A stretch of DNA of 64,000 nucleotides from Pipra filicauda (GCF_003945595.2 NW_024104520.1:405501-469500); one strand, 5' to 3'. Positions 23,638 to 37,400 are shown, counted from the first letter of the stretch. The notes: generated by a model from the sequence alone, not told the origin. Numbers and translations are program-made.

Positions 23638-25337
23638 TTTTTGAAGTGCTTCAGGAACTACTGACTGAGATAAAGCTGCTCTCAGACACTGGTGTGTGCC
23701 TGTTGTGGGTGACCGTGGTTACTTTGGAGAAGCTCAGGCGTGTGTGGCAGTTACTGGTGGCATTCACAGAGTAGTCCAGTACGGGTTCTTTTTGCATTGA
23801 GTTAATTTGTAAAATACATCCACATTGATACTATTATGTGTAGTGCACTAGTTAAAAGTATGAAGGGGGCAGTTCAGGTGAATAAGACAGTCTTGCCATG
23901 GTAACTACAGCTATTTAGGAATTAGGAAGAAAAAAATTGTTTTGGCTGAAATCATCAGAAGTGTTTTCTTCTCTGGCCAATAACTGTCAGTTGCTTTAGA
24001 AGCATTAAAAACTTGGATATCTTCCAGCCGTTCTTGTTCCTTTTCCCTCCTTATTTAGCTTTATGCCAAGAAACTTACCAGCTTGTTTTATTTTTTAGTC
24101 CACATTTTATATACATATGCATATCTTGTTAACTTTTAAAAAGCCGCTGTTTGGAATTAAAGCTAAGAGGTAATGATAAAACTCTGTGTTTTGATTCCAC
24201 TGTGTAAAAACTTAGAGTAGTTAAAACTTTTGGTGAGAGGGTCCCAGATGCAGTGAGATGGATGTGCACAGCTGGGCAGCTGGCAGATGCTCTTGGGTGC
24301 TCAGAAATGTGCAAGAAGGGGGCTCAGCTCAGGTGTCCAGCTGCCTTCCGCTACCTCCCATCCAAAATTGATTGTTATGACTTAAGTATCTCTAGGTACA
24401 TGACTGAAAAGCATAAGCTTTGAAATACAGCTTTCAAAGTATTTCTATGTTGTAGTCAAAACTTTTCAGGAGCTTTAAAAATGTATAGTTCAGTATTAAT
24501 TTTTAATGACACGCAATGTCTTATTTTAACTGAAATTGCATAGTCCCTATCCTGAGGAACTATGTCTGTATCACTTTTTATTAAATAAAATGTCACATCA
24601 CAGTCCGTGTATGTGTTGAGTTTGATGTAATGGTGATTAAAGTTCAACTTGATAACAGCACCCTTGTGTTGATAACAGCAACCATTCATGTGTTGCTCTG
24701 ATTTTGCTGCACATGAACCTTAATTTTTAGAGATTCGTATCTGTTCTCTATTCAAATGTTAAAAGAAAAAACTGACCAGCTTTCCTGTGAAATTCCAGAA
24801 CTTCCTGCTTCTGTTTTGGCTTAAAATTTATGGTGTTAAAAAACACCCTTTCTTCTCTCATTTCCACAGCTGATTTTAGCCAGAATGTGAAAGCAAGGAA
24901 GCATTGTAACAGTAATAAATAAATAAACATATAAAAATCATTATGATAACTTTGACTTCAAATGAAAATGGTCAGAGCTTCAGGATTCGGTCATTGGTTT
25001 TATATAAAGGTGTTCTTCACATATTAAGATCTTGGCACATACATGTATAGATATACAGACAGAGAGAGGAAAAAATGAGTGTAGGGAAAAACAAGCAGCC
25101 AAATAAAGACAAGTTATCTGTAAAAATTGCTTGACTTGAGGAACAGTTGGAAGATTGTATTAGACAACAGAGTCTATGTTAGTTTGAGGCAGCGTGTGAA
25201 TGCTGCCTTGCTGCTACTAATGCAAGCCCAGCTGCTAAGATCAAATTGTGATGGTTAGTCAATAATTCTATACATATGGCTCAGATATTTTCCAGCTCTT
25301 AATTGGTTTCTGCATATAGTGTGCTGAAGGTACCCAT
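23638..25337. other. Unique DNA, no gene seen
   Basis: AT-rich sequence between the SINE and the long CR1. Only short frames without family similarity are present. Confidence 0.5.
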
Positions 25338-26490
25338 TATCATAGAATTGTTTAGGGTGGAAAAAGACCTCCAAGATCATCCAGTTCAACTGTTGACTTA
25401 GCACCGTCAAGTCCACCACCAAACTGTATATTCCTAAGTACCACATCTACATGTCTTTTAAATACCTCCAGGGACAGTGATTCTAGCACGTTCCTGGACA
25501 GTCTGTTCCAATACTTGACAACCCTATAGGGGAAGAAATTTTTCCCAATATCCAGTATAAATCTACCCGACGCAACTTGAGGCTATTTCCTCTTGTCATT
25601 TTGCCTGTTACCTGCGAGAAGAGCCTGACCCCCATCTGACTGCAACCTCCTTTCAACCTCAGCTCTCTTGTAGTGAGTAAAAACTAGAGTCTCCTGTTCT
25701 CCAGGCTAAACAACTCCAGCTCCCTCAGCCACTCCTAAAAAGAGTTATGCTCCACACTCTTCACCAGCTCTGTTACTCTTCTCTGGATATGCTCCAGTAC
25801 CTCCATGGCTTTCCTGTAGCAGGGGGCCCAAAACTGAACACAGTACTAGAGTTTCAGCCTTGCCAGTGCTGAGTACAGGGGGACAATCACTGCCCTGTTT
25901 CTGACCACACTGTTTCTGATACAGACCAGGATGCCATTGCCCTTCTTGGCCACCTGGGCACACTGTTGGCTCATGTTCAACTGCTGTCGAGCAGCACCCC
26001 CAGATCCTTTTCCACTGGGCCACTTGGCAACCACTCTTCCCCAAGCCTGTAGCGCTGCATGGGCTTGTTGTGACTCAAGTGGAGGACCTGACACTGCCTT
26101 ATTAAACCTCATACTTTGACCTCTGCCCATTGATCCAGCCTGTCCAGATCCCTCTCTAGAGCCTTTGTGCCCTCCAGCAGATCAACGCTCCCACCCAGTT
26201 TGGTGTTGTCTGCAATCTGTCTGAGAGTGCACTCGATCCCCTCGTCTAGGTTGTCAATGAAGATACTAAACAGAGCTGGCCCTAACACTGAGCCCTGGGG
26301 AACACCACTCATGACTGGCTGACAACTGGATGTAACTCCATTCACCACCACTCTCTGGGCCTGGCCCTCCAAACAGTTATTTACCCAGTAAAGTGCTCCC
26401 ATCCAAGCCATAAGCAACCACTTTCTCTAGGAGAATGCTATGGGAAATGGTGTCAAAGGCTTTACTAAAGTCTGGGCAGACAACATCCAC
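25338..26490 (-). mobile_element. CR1 LINE, antisense, 1.15 kb, 5'-truncated
   Basis: The + strand begins CATAGAATTGTTTAGGGTGG, the antisense of the CR1 3' terminus. It then runs through the standard 3' UTR blocks (CCTCCAGGGACAGTGATTC, CTCCCTCAGCCACTCCTA) into antisense ORF2. ORF2 is readable in pieces. The minus frame 26109-26417 carries [11 protein letters not shown] and the following active-site region, and the minus frame 25846-26130 carries [12 protein letters not shown]...[12 protein letters not shown]. The two lie in different frames, so the ORF is broken by at least one indel. Similarity stops abruptly after ACAACATCCAC (26490), which is the 5' truncation typical of CR1. The sense tail reads GATGATCTTGGAGGTCTTTT, unlike the SINE-type tail. 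Confidence 0.95.
26109..26417 (-). pseudogene. CR1 ORF2 reverse-transcriptase fragment, inactive
   Basis: The 102 residues span the RT region from the motif before [11 protein letters not shown] (residues 37-47) to the active-site loop. At the loop, the expected FADDTKLGG reads IADNTKLGG (residues 68-76). The second catalytic aspartate is replaced by asparagine (codon AAC at 26205-26207), which is expected to abolish polymerase activity. The fragment lacks the N-terminal endonuclease and is followed by a frame break. It is a dead copy. Confidence 0.88.
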
Positions 26491-29400
26491 TTCAAGAGTG
26501 TCCCCAAACACTCGGCTTACAATTTTATGGTGGATGTGTTTCTACAAAATTGTAGCCATCATCCAGCAAAAGCATGGGAACAGAAGAAAATGTCGAAGTT
26601 TTAACATCAGTGAAGGAATAAAGAAAGGGTTAAAACAGTAAAGTGATCATTAGTATTTGATATGTAAATTACTATAATTCCTCAGTGAGGTTTTATTTGT
26701 TGAGTTTAAAACTTGGAAGTAAGTGGACTTTCGATGGTGGTGTTTATGGCAAGATACAAATGCATCAGTACAAGCAAACACGCTGTCTTAGTCAAGCCTT
26801 GTTGGAATTCTTCTTGTAGTGAATAGTGTCCTGTCCCCCTCACGTTCTGCACATCGTTGTCATAGACAGATTACCTGCGTTGCTGTGGCTGTGGAGGAGG
26901 TCTGAGCTGGTTTCATGCCAGCTGGATCAGGGCCAGAAGCAATGTGTTTGAGCTTGGGCAGCAGCATGCAGCCTTGGCAGTTTGAACTGGTGCCATCTCA
27001 GGGATGGATTTCTGCTTTGGAGTCAGCGTTGCTGATGTTTCTAATGTGCTCCTGTACCACAGTTGATGTAAATTGTATTGCTTTTTTTACATCTGCAGGA
27101 CTATATTTAAAAGAAAAGGCTTTAAAAATAATTATCACTTGTGACACCAGTTACCTGTCCAGGCATTCTGTCCTTTGCATCTTTATTTTGTAATGTGAAT
27201 AAGGTTATAATATATCTAAACAACAAAACTTGGATGCTACTATAATGTTATTTTATAACATCATATCTGAAGGTCTTTAAGCCTTACTGTTTTATAAATT
27301 GGCTTTGGGTTTCTGTGGGGAAAATAGTGCTGATATATTCATCAAATTTAAGGGATTAAGATAAGGAGGAAATTAAATACTGTGAATAGTATGTTTGAAT
27401 TGCAGAAACACAAATCTGGTCTCTGTTACAGTTTTAGAGATATTCAGTGAAAAAGAGGACCTTTGTGTTTTTGCACACCCTAAGGAATGTGCTTTCTGGT
27501 AGGTGAGGTACCTCTGAATGCTTTTAACAGCCTAATTGGTGCATAAACAAAACCACCCCAAAGGCTGCTTTCTTACTGGAAGGACTGTGCTTGTATGGTA
27601 TGCATTTCTGGCTAGATTGAAGTAGGGGTTTTTTGGAGGCCTTTTGCATTTTTTGTGGTAACTGTCTGAACAAAATATTTGGAGAACACAGTGCTGTGGT
27701 GTTCCTGTGGTGATCTGTTTAAAAGCTGTGTCTAGAAGAAAAGTACATGACTACCTGTTCAAAGTGCACCTTTGACATATTTCTATGCTCTGCATTTTTA
27801 GTATAAAGAAAAATACTACTGCAATATGCTCTTAGGGTACTGTTAAACAGCATAAACTGTCAGTTTTGGCGATGATGCCTTTGTAGTCAAACTTCAAGTG
27901 TTAGAATGCACTGTTAGTGGTATGGATTGCTGCGCAATCGGACTTATATTAGAAAGAACTGGATGTGTCTCATGATTTCTGGAGAAAGTAAGCGTTTGGT
28001 TCCCGGGGGTAAATTTCCTTGATTAACTGTCAGACTCTTAACATTCCAAAGCTAGTTCTTATCTGATAATAGAAAATAGAGCCTGACTGTTGAAGTTGAT
28101 GCTGAGCAAAAAGCAAGGAAGGCTCCCTGTTCCCCCTTGTGCCTTGGAGAGGCTGAGCACCTCAGGTGTGTGGCTTGTGCAGTGCTGCTGAGCATCATCT
28201 CCTCAGCTCTGTTTGTTTCCCTGCAGAGGATCAGACTAAGGGACTGATACTGGACTTGTTGCTGTATTTCCCAACTAGCCCTTACCTAGCATGCATATAT
28301 ATTTCTCTCTGGCTTACAGTTCTACAGGCGTGTTGATGGAAATAATTCCAACAAGCACAATAGTTATACTTCTAAGATACCTCATACTGTGGAAGAATCT
28401 AAATTTCTGTAATGCTAATATATAACTCTAGTATCTCTATGGTACCTACTGTGGGCTTTTCATTTTTTGTGCTGAACAGTCAGCACAGACTCAGAGGAAC
28501 CATTGCTGACATTCAAGTTCCCTTTTCATTGGGAGACTGTGGATGGTTATGTACAACCTCAAAATCCAAACCCTGACTGGAGAATAGTGTAGCATGTCAT
28601 TCCTTATTAATAGCTGTGTTCATACGGGGGTTTGGTTTTTGATTTGAGCATATTTGGAGGTGGTGAGGGGGTTTTTAGTTCTAGACTGGGTTTTCTGCCC
28701 TTATTTTAGTCTGACTTTGCTTTCTTCTGTCTTTCTGCTTTCCTTTTTTACTTTCAGAGGCCCAACATTCGATATTTGGCTCAGCTGAACTGTGTGTACA
28801 TGTGCTCCCCTTTCATTTTAGCTGGAGGCTAGAAATATTTTTCCAGGAAAGTTTTATGCCCTTTATTGTGTGGAGCCACAGGAACTGCACAGGGATTTTT
28901 GATGTGTCTCTCTATTTTAAGCAATTAGTTATCGGTGACATATGAGCTCCATGTTAGAAGGAGTATTGAGCAGTTCACGAATCAAGTTGTTAAATTACTT
29001 GATTGAACAGAAGGAACAGGAGCTTGATCAAAACAAAATTAAAAAGCTAGAGAAAATATGCTGCAAATGGAAGAAAAGGAAGATAGTTGTTTTAAAGAGG
29101 TTAATCCTTTTAGAAAGATCAAAAGCCATCTAAAGTCCTGCCTCCTTATTCCTTTGCTCTTCTGAGCATTTTGCTCTACACTGGCAGCATTTCTTTCAAT
29201 AGTGCCCCCTGTGATTACAGTGCTACCTGCCAGCATGGCAGAACTCAAGGTGGCCAGGATGGCAGCTAGGACACTCTTTTTTTTCTTTCCCTTTTTTTTT
29301 TTTTTTTAAATTAATTCATGTTACAGTGTGACAATCTCTTTTGTTTCTGTGCTTCCCTTCTGTGCAGAGAAAGTATAGATTTGTGGTTTTTTTCCTCCAT

Positions 29401-30486
29401 CAGCTCTAGTGTTCAAAAGCAAATGCTCTTGCATAGGAGTATCACTGGCTTGTAGTTGTGTGAACCGGAAGAGTGGATTTTTTTCCCCTCTGTGTATGTA
29501 TATGGTGGTGGACTGCTAAAGGCACTTTACTCACATGCATGTCTTTCTGTTAGCAAAGGAAACTGTTGATGAAGTCTAGCATGAGGGCTGAAAGCAGCGA
29601 GATCTTATCTGGGCTGTTGTATTGCTGCTGATTGTGACCTTTCTACTGCTGTGATGCTGTGAGACCCAGCAGCCATCGACAGCTGGGTTAAGGTTTCTCT
29701 ACTTGGACAGAGCAAGACAGTGTTAACATTCTTGGACCTGCCCAGACAGTGTACCATAGCTGAGCAGTGTGATATTTAGGGTAGGTGCAGGAAGAGAGTG
29801 ATTTGCCGTATCTGTTAGTTGAAAAGGTGCTAATGTTCTGGAGGATTCCTGCCATTCTTCTGATGGAAGTTGGTCTGGGCTTTCACAAAACAGAGCCTTG
29901 ATATTTATAACAAAGGAACATAGGTGTGAGGTCCCACTATTTGCGAACTCTCCAAACTACTCTTGAATGTTGTCCTTGGGACTGTTCTTGCTGAAGTAGA
30001 ATATCAGCTGTCTAGAAGCAGCTGTTTTCTTCACTGTGTAGTGGCTGCTGGTTTGTGTGTTTTGGATCAAAATACAGTTAGGCATATGGTTATATCTCTC
30101 TCTTTTTTAAAGCTTCTGGATGCCTCTTTCAGCAGATCGCCCTGCTACTTCTGCCTTTTCTGAGCTCCAGCAGGGGCAGTCTGGGTCTAGTTAACAAATA
30201 TGAGATGAATAGAGATGTTCCTACCATGGCATGTTTCGTGAGGATGCAGTAGCCAAGGTCAGTGAGTCAGGGTGGGAGTCTTTTTACTGCTACGTAAGTA
30301 CAAAAAGGAATTGACTGGATATAATGACTGGACCTCCCTAGACCTTAGTCAGCATGCAGCATGATGAGTGCATAGGAGGTGCATTTTTAAGATAGCATAA
30401 GCAAGCAGAGGAGTAGTTTGAGTGCATTCTCTGGAGAGAATGTGCTAAGGTGTGTCACCTAAATGGTGAGTTGTGATTCTTTCAAA
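26491..30486. other. Unique DNA, no gene seen
   Basis: No supported gene. A long T/C-rich tract lies near 29277-29308. The plus frame 28942-29133 gives a lysine- and leucine-rich, coiled-coil-like 63-residue peptide, but it has no family match and is probably chance. A possible acceptor tract precedes 28759 (TTTACTTTCAG), but the sequence behind it meets a stop within about 25 codons. Confidence 0.5.
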
Positions 30487-31120
30487 CGTGACATTGAGTC
30501 AGCCCTGTGCCTTGGCAGCCAGGAGGGCCAACCATGTCCTGGGGGGGGGCATCAGCCGCAACATCGCCAGCCGGTTGAGGGAGGGGATTGCTCTGGTCTG
30601 CTCTGCACTGGTGCAACCTCACCTCAAGAGCTGTGTTGGTTACCACAGTGAAAGAAGGATATAAAGCTATTAGAGAGTGTCCAAAAAAGGGCCATGAAGA
30701 TGGTGAAGGGTCTAGAGGGGAAATCATATGAGGACCAGCTGAGGTCACTTGGTTTGGTCAGCCTAGAGAAAAGGAGACTGAAGTCTACAGCTTCCTCACC
30801 AGGGGAAGCAGAGGAGCAGGTGCTGATCACTTCTCTTTGGTGACCAGTGAAAGACATGAGGGAATAGCCTGTAGTTGTGTCAGCGGAGGTTTAGGTTGGA
30901 TGTTAGGAAAAGGTTCTTCATCCAGAGGGTGGTCAAGCATTGGAACAGACTCCCCAGGGAAGTGGTCACAGCACCAAGCCCAACAAGAGTTCAAGAAGCA
31001 TTTGGACAATGCTCTCAGAGACATGGTATGATTCTTGGGTATGTCCTGTACAGGACCAGGAGTTAGACTTTGATGATCCTTGTAGGACTCTTCCAACACA
31101 GGATATTCTATGATTATATG
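30487..31120 (+). mobile_element. CR1 LINE 3' end, sense, SINE-type tail
   Basis: The element starts in the C-terminal part of ORF2. The plus frame 30473-30664 reads PCALAARRANHVLG, then [16 protein letters not shown], corresponding to the CR1 'QCALAAKKAN ... YSALVRPHLEY' block. It continues in broken frames through GGTGAAGGGTCTAGAGGGG and AGAAAAGGAGACTG, then the 3' UTR (AAGGTTCTTCATCCAGAGGG). It ends GATGATCCTTGTAGGACTC ... GATATTCTATGATTATATG. A run of nine G (30541-30549) disrupts the frame. The tail matches the class carried by the SINE at 23492. Confidence 0.93.
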
Positions 31121-34100
31121 ACTTAACATATCCAAGAGCAGATGGAGGAAATATGTGAGAGCTTTGCAGTGTACTTTTCAGGAGACAGTAGTAGATATTT
31201 CAGCACAGCTCATGCTAGGAAGTTTCTAAGGAAAGACTTGCTGTGAAGAGTGTTCCAGAAGGCTTGGTTTGGAGGTGCAGAGATGAACATGATGCAAGAA
31301 GTATGCCTCTGGCTGGTGAGTCTCCTGGTGGGCACTTGTGATTTCTCCCTGTTTAAACTGGCTAGTTGCATTAGATTGGACCATAAGGAAGTTGAAGTAC
31401 TCTGTTTTCCTTCAGTGATGTTGAAATTAATTGAATTTTTTACATTAAGGGAGGGATATAAGCCAAGGTATAAAATGAATTCCAGTTTTACTGTATCTAA
31501 CAAGCTCTTATTTTTCAAATTTATTATCCTGTGTAATGTTATGCTTTACTAGTCTGAAGTAAGTATTTTAGTGAAACTGAGTGCTCATTCACTGGCCTCC
31601 ACATCCCACTGAAACTTGGTGCTTTGCAAGTGCTTTCTGTTTCACAGAACTTTGGTTTTCTTTGATTTTTTTTTTTTTTTGGACTATTACCTACTGTTTC
31701 TGTTTCATGTTCTTGCCATAAAGTGGTGTGTTAAAACAGGATGCCTTTGTCCGTGCTCAGGCACCACTGTTTTTGAGGGGGAGGGAGGAGTTGGCAAGAG
31801 GGAATGAGTGGCTGGTGCTTACAGGCCCCCGGGGGAACCAGGCAAAATGGTGCCCATTCATGGGCTCTGGTAGTAAAGTATACCTTTCCCGATGTTTCCT
31901 TGCTGTCTTGTTTTGGCTCTGTGAGTTGCCCAAGCTGCAAAGAGCTCCTGGCTCTCCATGCTTAAGGATATTTTGGGTAGTTGGAGTGCCTCCGCCATCT
32001 TCCCTGTGTTTTCTGGGCAGCAGTGAGGGTGTGGAGGTCCTGTGCTGTGGGGCTGCTGCTGATGTCCGACTTGTCCCAATGCAAGCATTGCTGACTGCGG
32101 ATTGACCCTGCGCTGATCAAGTAGGTGGTAGGAGCCTTGTGTCTTGTGGTAAATAGGTTCAGCAAAAGGTGGCTTTTGAGACCGAGTGGTCCTTGTTGGT
32201 GACTCTCGGTAGGTAGTCACCTTCTGCTGCATCTGGCTTCTGGGCTGTGGGGTGGGAATGTGGCAGGGGAGGGCTCTTGCTATGCAGTGTTCAGCTATTG
32301 CTTTCCTCTAGGTATTTTTGGGCTGTTTCGCTACTAAACCCCCAGTAGTCTTGCCAGAGTGCTGTAGTTCTCAGAGTCCTGTGCAGTTTCACTTGGGAAT
32401 TGCGGATGTATGATAAAACTCACAGCAGATGGGGAGAGGACTTCCTCTGTCCTTGATAAAAATAGTCTTTGGCGAAGGAGGAATCGCAATTCCCAGAAAC
32501 TTAATGCACTGGGCAAAAATGGGCCCGCTGGGGAGCACTTGCTCCAGACTTGCTCATGGACTCCCAGAGGGTAGGAGTGTGGTACCATCTCTGACAAGCA
32601 AAATGCTGAGAGGAAAGAAGCTTATGTGGGACGTGGGAGAGGAATATTACATAGAAATCATTTGTCACTGACAGTGGATTAATTTCTCTGAGAATTTTGG
32701 AAATTAGTCTTGGATATTTGGGGCTAAAGGCTAACTAAGTGGTGTCTGGGTCTGGCGTCCTCTTTGGAAATCAAGACTAGCAAAAGGAGGGAAGTGAGTC
32801 CTTGAGGTTACATACAATTCTGATGTTAAAATGGGCATATTTTATACATTGTGAGAGAGGTAGATTTTTGTCCTGCTTTGCAGTTCCCCTTTAAAGAAAA
32901 TAAATTACACTTTCTTTGAGTTCTGATTATTTATTTGCAGAACAGAGCAATTGTGTTCTCCTTCCTGATATTTTATTATCCTGAAATTAGTCCAGAGACA
33001 TGTATGTGGGAGGACTTGATGGGAAAACCCATAAAGAGGCATTGTGGATGAGGGAGCTGGTGCTGCTCATGCTGGCCCTATAGTGTTTACAGCAAGCACA
33101 ATATAGTCTGTTCTGGAGGTGTAGGGTGACTGTATACTGCCGTACATTTTCTGACTCTCTTTTCGAATTAGTTGATGACGTTTAATAATGAATATGCTTC
33201 CTCCTGTGGTAACAATTCGGTACCCCTACAATAGGTAGTGGTCCTCACAAATGTATGTGATCCCTGATTTCTAATGTGACAGAGGGAGAACAAACTTGTC
33301 CCAGTTTCCTCTGCATGGGTTGTATTTTGACAGGTAAAATGATGAAAAATCATCCAATTCTGACAAGTTTTGTCTGGTGGATAATGCATACCAGACTGAT
33401 TTTTTTATTAAACAGAATAACTTAAATGAACTTACTGTTGTGTCAGAGGAGAAAGCCATCTCATGTTAATTAGTAAAGACTCGCCTCTGTTTGAGTCCAT
33501 AATGTGTTTGCTTATTCCTTCTTTCTACTTAAAAAAGGATTGTAGTAATTCTGCTGGTTTGGACCATGGGGAATGAAAAAATTCCAAATATGAACTGCAG
33601 TCCTCACTGGTTACCATAGAAATCTAAATAAGGAATGCTCTGCAAATAGTGTACATATAGCACTTCGACAGCTCTCACTTTCTTAAAAAGACATGCCGTT
33701 GTTCAGATTTCTGTAGTAACTGATCAGTAAGGGCTACTGCACACATTCTGAATAAAATTGATGTATAAAAGCTGTATTTACACTATTTGCAAAGTATTCT
33801 CAGAATCAGAGAACTTTTTAATTACTGATTTTTCATATCAATATGTTGTTGAGACTGGCCACGGTAAACAAGACCAGAAGAAGCTGCTTTGCATTCGTTG
33901 TGAGAGCTGCAAAATGCTCAAGATTTTATGGATTATGAATGAGTCACCTACAGAATGTTCCTATTATTCCAGCGAGAAATGCAACCTGGTGACATGCAGA
34001 GCAGCCAGCTTAAAGCTGCAGCTAGAAATTGGGGAAGCAACAAGGTGTCTCATTCTCTTTCCAGCTTTCTCACTCAACTCATTGCATAGCCCAAAAGTGG

Positions 34101-34384
34101 GGAATGAAGGCGAGGTGGCTTTTTGGGTGTCTTTGGCTTCTGCAAGTGGCATCTTTTTAGGAGCTGAGAGTTGTTGCAGGGTAAAGCTGCTTCAGGTTTC
34201 TTCCACCATCTTATGCATTTCTAATATGGTGGGACCTGAGGGTATTTTCAGAACTTCTCATTGTTTTCAAAGTAAATATTGAGACTTACTGTTGGTTTTG
34301 TCAGTTTTTATCTGTTTTCATTTATCACGTATAATGTAAATTACTTTCACATTCCATTGATTTTTTTGATTTTTTTTTTCCTAG
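31121..34384. other. Unique DNA, no gene seen
   Basis: No recognisable family. The 174-codon plus frame at 33758-34282 has no similarity that I recognise and no splice or promoter context. T-rich tract at about 31666-31680. Confidence 0.5.
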
Positions 34385-34472
34385 GGCTGCCCAACAGAAA
34401 GAGAGCTAAGCACATAAGACCTTTAAATGAGTTTCCATATGGTGTTGTTTTGGGCTTGGAACAGGAATAAAA
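34385..34472 (+). other. Speculative terminal exon-like segment
   Basis: A pyrimidine-rich stretch ends in TTTTTTTTTCCTAG (up to 34384), a good splice-acceptor shape. The following frame reads GLPNRKRAKHIRPL then NEFPYGVVLGLEQE and stops with TAA. The stop overlaps an AATAAA hexamer at about 34467-34472. The peptide is basic then hydrophobic and does not resemble any protein I know. The acceptor and short open frame could easily be chance. Confidence 0.15.
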
Positions 34473-37400
34473 ATGTTTTGCGTTTTTACGAAGTAGAGAA
34501 TTTTTCTTCTTTCTTTTTTTTTCTTTCTGATAATTAAAAATAGAATCAAAAAAGCAAAATGGAAATTTATAGATTGCCAGAGCCAGGTCACTAAGCTGGT
34601 CCTTATATCAGCATGCAGCTGAGGGAAACCAAAATCTGCACCATGTGATGGGTATGCAGACTGGGAGGTTTTATGGGCAAATCGGAGCTTCTGTGACTTC
34701 CCAACAGCTCTCTATGCAATGTAGCTGTACTCCTGAGATGCTGTGCTCTTGCAAGTTTCTAAGTAAGCTCTACTAGTCACCTGTAATTCAACCAAATACA
34801 GTTCGCACGCCTACATCTCGTTCAGGTGTTGGACTGGATCGTTCTGTGCACTGCTTCTTTGGGTGTTGGTATTCCAATAGCTACTTAACATCCTGGTGCA
34901 AGTTTGGAGAAAACCAGGCAGCACTCAGGGATGGGGAGGTTAATGCCACTTCCTTGAATTTTTCTTTTTTTTTTTCCCCCTTTCTCACCACTCCCACTTT
35001 GCCCCAGCAGTTGTGGCTGCGTGAGGTGGTTGGCATTTCTGTCTGAGTGGGTGCTGAGGCTTTTTCACCTCTTGATTTTGCTGCGCTTGTCCAGAAAACA
35101 CAGGCACCTTCTTAACGAATTGGATGATGCTCCACAAGGGCAGTGTTTGGAGGTCAGCTCTTCCTTCTCAGTGACTGCCATTGTTCGGTGAGGTTGGTGC
35201 TGGTCTGTTGCCATCCTTCGGCTCTGTGCTCTGTGTGCAGCAGAAATGACCATGGAAGGTGCTTCACCTTTGTGTCACTCTAAGCTGCTCTGACCAATGC
35301 GCCCGCTTTGAGGTGCCTCCATAGGGAAATCACATCTCATCCCATAGAGGATTGGTGCCTGAATGTACCTCTGAAAGTGAGAAGAATAATATAGGTATCG
35401 TTCATTGTGGCTGAGACCATTTGGTTTTGAGGTCAAGAGTATCTGGGGGACATATTTATTATTTAATGGGTATTTCATAATGTTTCGAGTCTGTTTTCTT
35501 GATGTCCTACCAAAAGAGAAATAGTTGTTTCAGTAGCAATTTTACGAAACCTTTGTGATAAGAAACTGATCTGAACTCAAAGTGATTTTTTTGATGGATC
35601 TGCAATTTTATTCTTCTTTTTTTCCCCCATGTCCCACTTCCTAAAAACCCTATTCAGCAATTCTGGAGACTATTGACCGTGGTTTTAGATGCTTGCAAAA
35701 ATAGTAAGTGGTGGAATTTTAGCTAAGCAATTCTTTCCTTAGATTTGTGCTAATATGGTGTTGCTTTTCTTTTCCTCCAGTAACTCATCAAAATTGAAGG
35801 CAGTTCTCTCTAAGGCATTTAGGTACAACACTGCCAAATAATTATAGTTTAATGCCCAGATATAATATGTAGTTTGAAATACACTTAATTGCATTTGAAA
35901 CAATTTCAGCTGCAAACGAATAGTATACTTTCTTGACTTCTGGTTTATGCATGGTGTTTGACAACTTACAGCTTTATCTCTTTTTTGTTCTGTTCTCACA
36001 GTAAGTAATTTTCTAATTTAATATTTATTTAATATACCTCACTCTCACTTCCCCGCACTTGTTTCTTCAACAGTTACCAAAATTCAAACATTTTTAGGTT
36101 AAGGGCTCTGCTATGTTCCTCTCTTCAAGGGAACAGAGATTCACAGAACAGCACAGAACTAATAAACCAGAGGTTGGAAAAGAAGGTGAAAATTTTAAGA
36201 GTCCCTAGCTTCTGACTTCAGTGAGGGCAGGGAGGTCAGTGTGATACCTACGTGCAGTACTCATGAGCCATGTCCAGGTACACAGGACATGCCGTAGCAT
36301 GGTGATGAATGAGGAGGTGGAGTTGTGCTGCTTGCAGAGGAACAATACTGCTTTTTTTCTGTATTTGTTTATTTTTTAATTGCCACGACTTGGAGTGTAA
36401 AGTGAAATCACCCAGCTTTGCAGCCTTGTAGATGCGTGTAATCCACTCCATTTTGACTGCTGCAGAAATAAGAACTTCAGCTGTATGCGTATACTGGGAC
36501 GGGAGTTCTCGCAAATTGAAGGGCATCCTTTCAGCCAAATGGATTTGAGTAAAATGAAAACTAGTATTACAGCTAAGCCACTGAGTTACTGCATGAAGAG
36601 GCTATCTTTATTCTTTTTGTTTTTCCCCCTCACACATGTTGTGTGATGTGGTCCTGCCCCCTTGTTTCAGTTCTGTGGCTATTCATCTCCATTCAGCACT
36701 TCATAGAAGGTAAAAATTCAGCTTTCTACTCTTGAATCCTTAGTCCCTTGATGTGTATCACTGTTGCTGTTGTTTCTGATCTGCGCCTCAGTCGGATGTT
36801 GCTTATTTTATGCCTGTGTTGCGGATGTGAATTCCCAGAGATGTTAGCTCTCTGAGTTTCCTTTAAGGTGTTATGAGGAGGTGGCTGACCTCCACTGCAT
36901 GCTCACAAGAGAAATTACCTCTTAACATTACAGAACCTCCATCAGCACAGGGACTGAGCCTTTTTTACTCACCCTCTTTATTTTCCTCTGACAATGTACA
37001 TATAAAGTAATTATCCCGTTGATTACATGGTGGAATTTCCTTATTCATTATAAATTGCAGCAGTTCTGTGCCACTGCCACTTTAAGGACCTTTGACACTA
37101 GTTTGGCCTTGAGTTTTGTAGACATCAGGTATACAACACCGTAGTAATCTGTCAGAAAAGAAAATACTGCAAAGCAGGAATGGACTTGGAGAATAAATGT
37201 TTCTTATACTTCCCTAGCATAAGCATTGGGAGTATAAAGCTTTTGTGCTGTGGAAGACTGCTGCAGTGGTGTCAGGTTTAAATCAGTCATTGGGTTGACT
37301 GACAGCCGGTCCTGGCAGTGGGGTGCACTGCAGCAGCAGCATCTCTATGGAGAGCCAAGGTGTGCATGAGCTCAACTCTCTCCCTTTCACCCTGAAAATT

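Noticed and set aside
28942..29133. Coiled-coil-like 63-residue peptide
   Set aside because: A-rich DNA readily gives Lys/Glu/Leu-rich frames. It is short and has no family match.
33758..34282. 174-codon plus-strand frame as a gene
   Set aside because: No recognisable family, mixed composition and no regulatory context. In 64 kb of both strands, a frame of this length is plausible by chance.
36141..36205. Antisense CR1 3' terminus
   Set aside because: CACAGAAC...AGGTTGGAAAAGAA is suggestive, but the alignment needs several gaps and the next block is missing.
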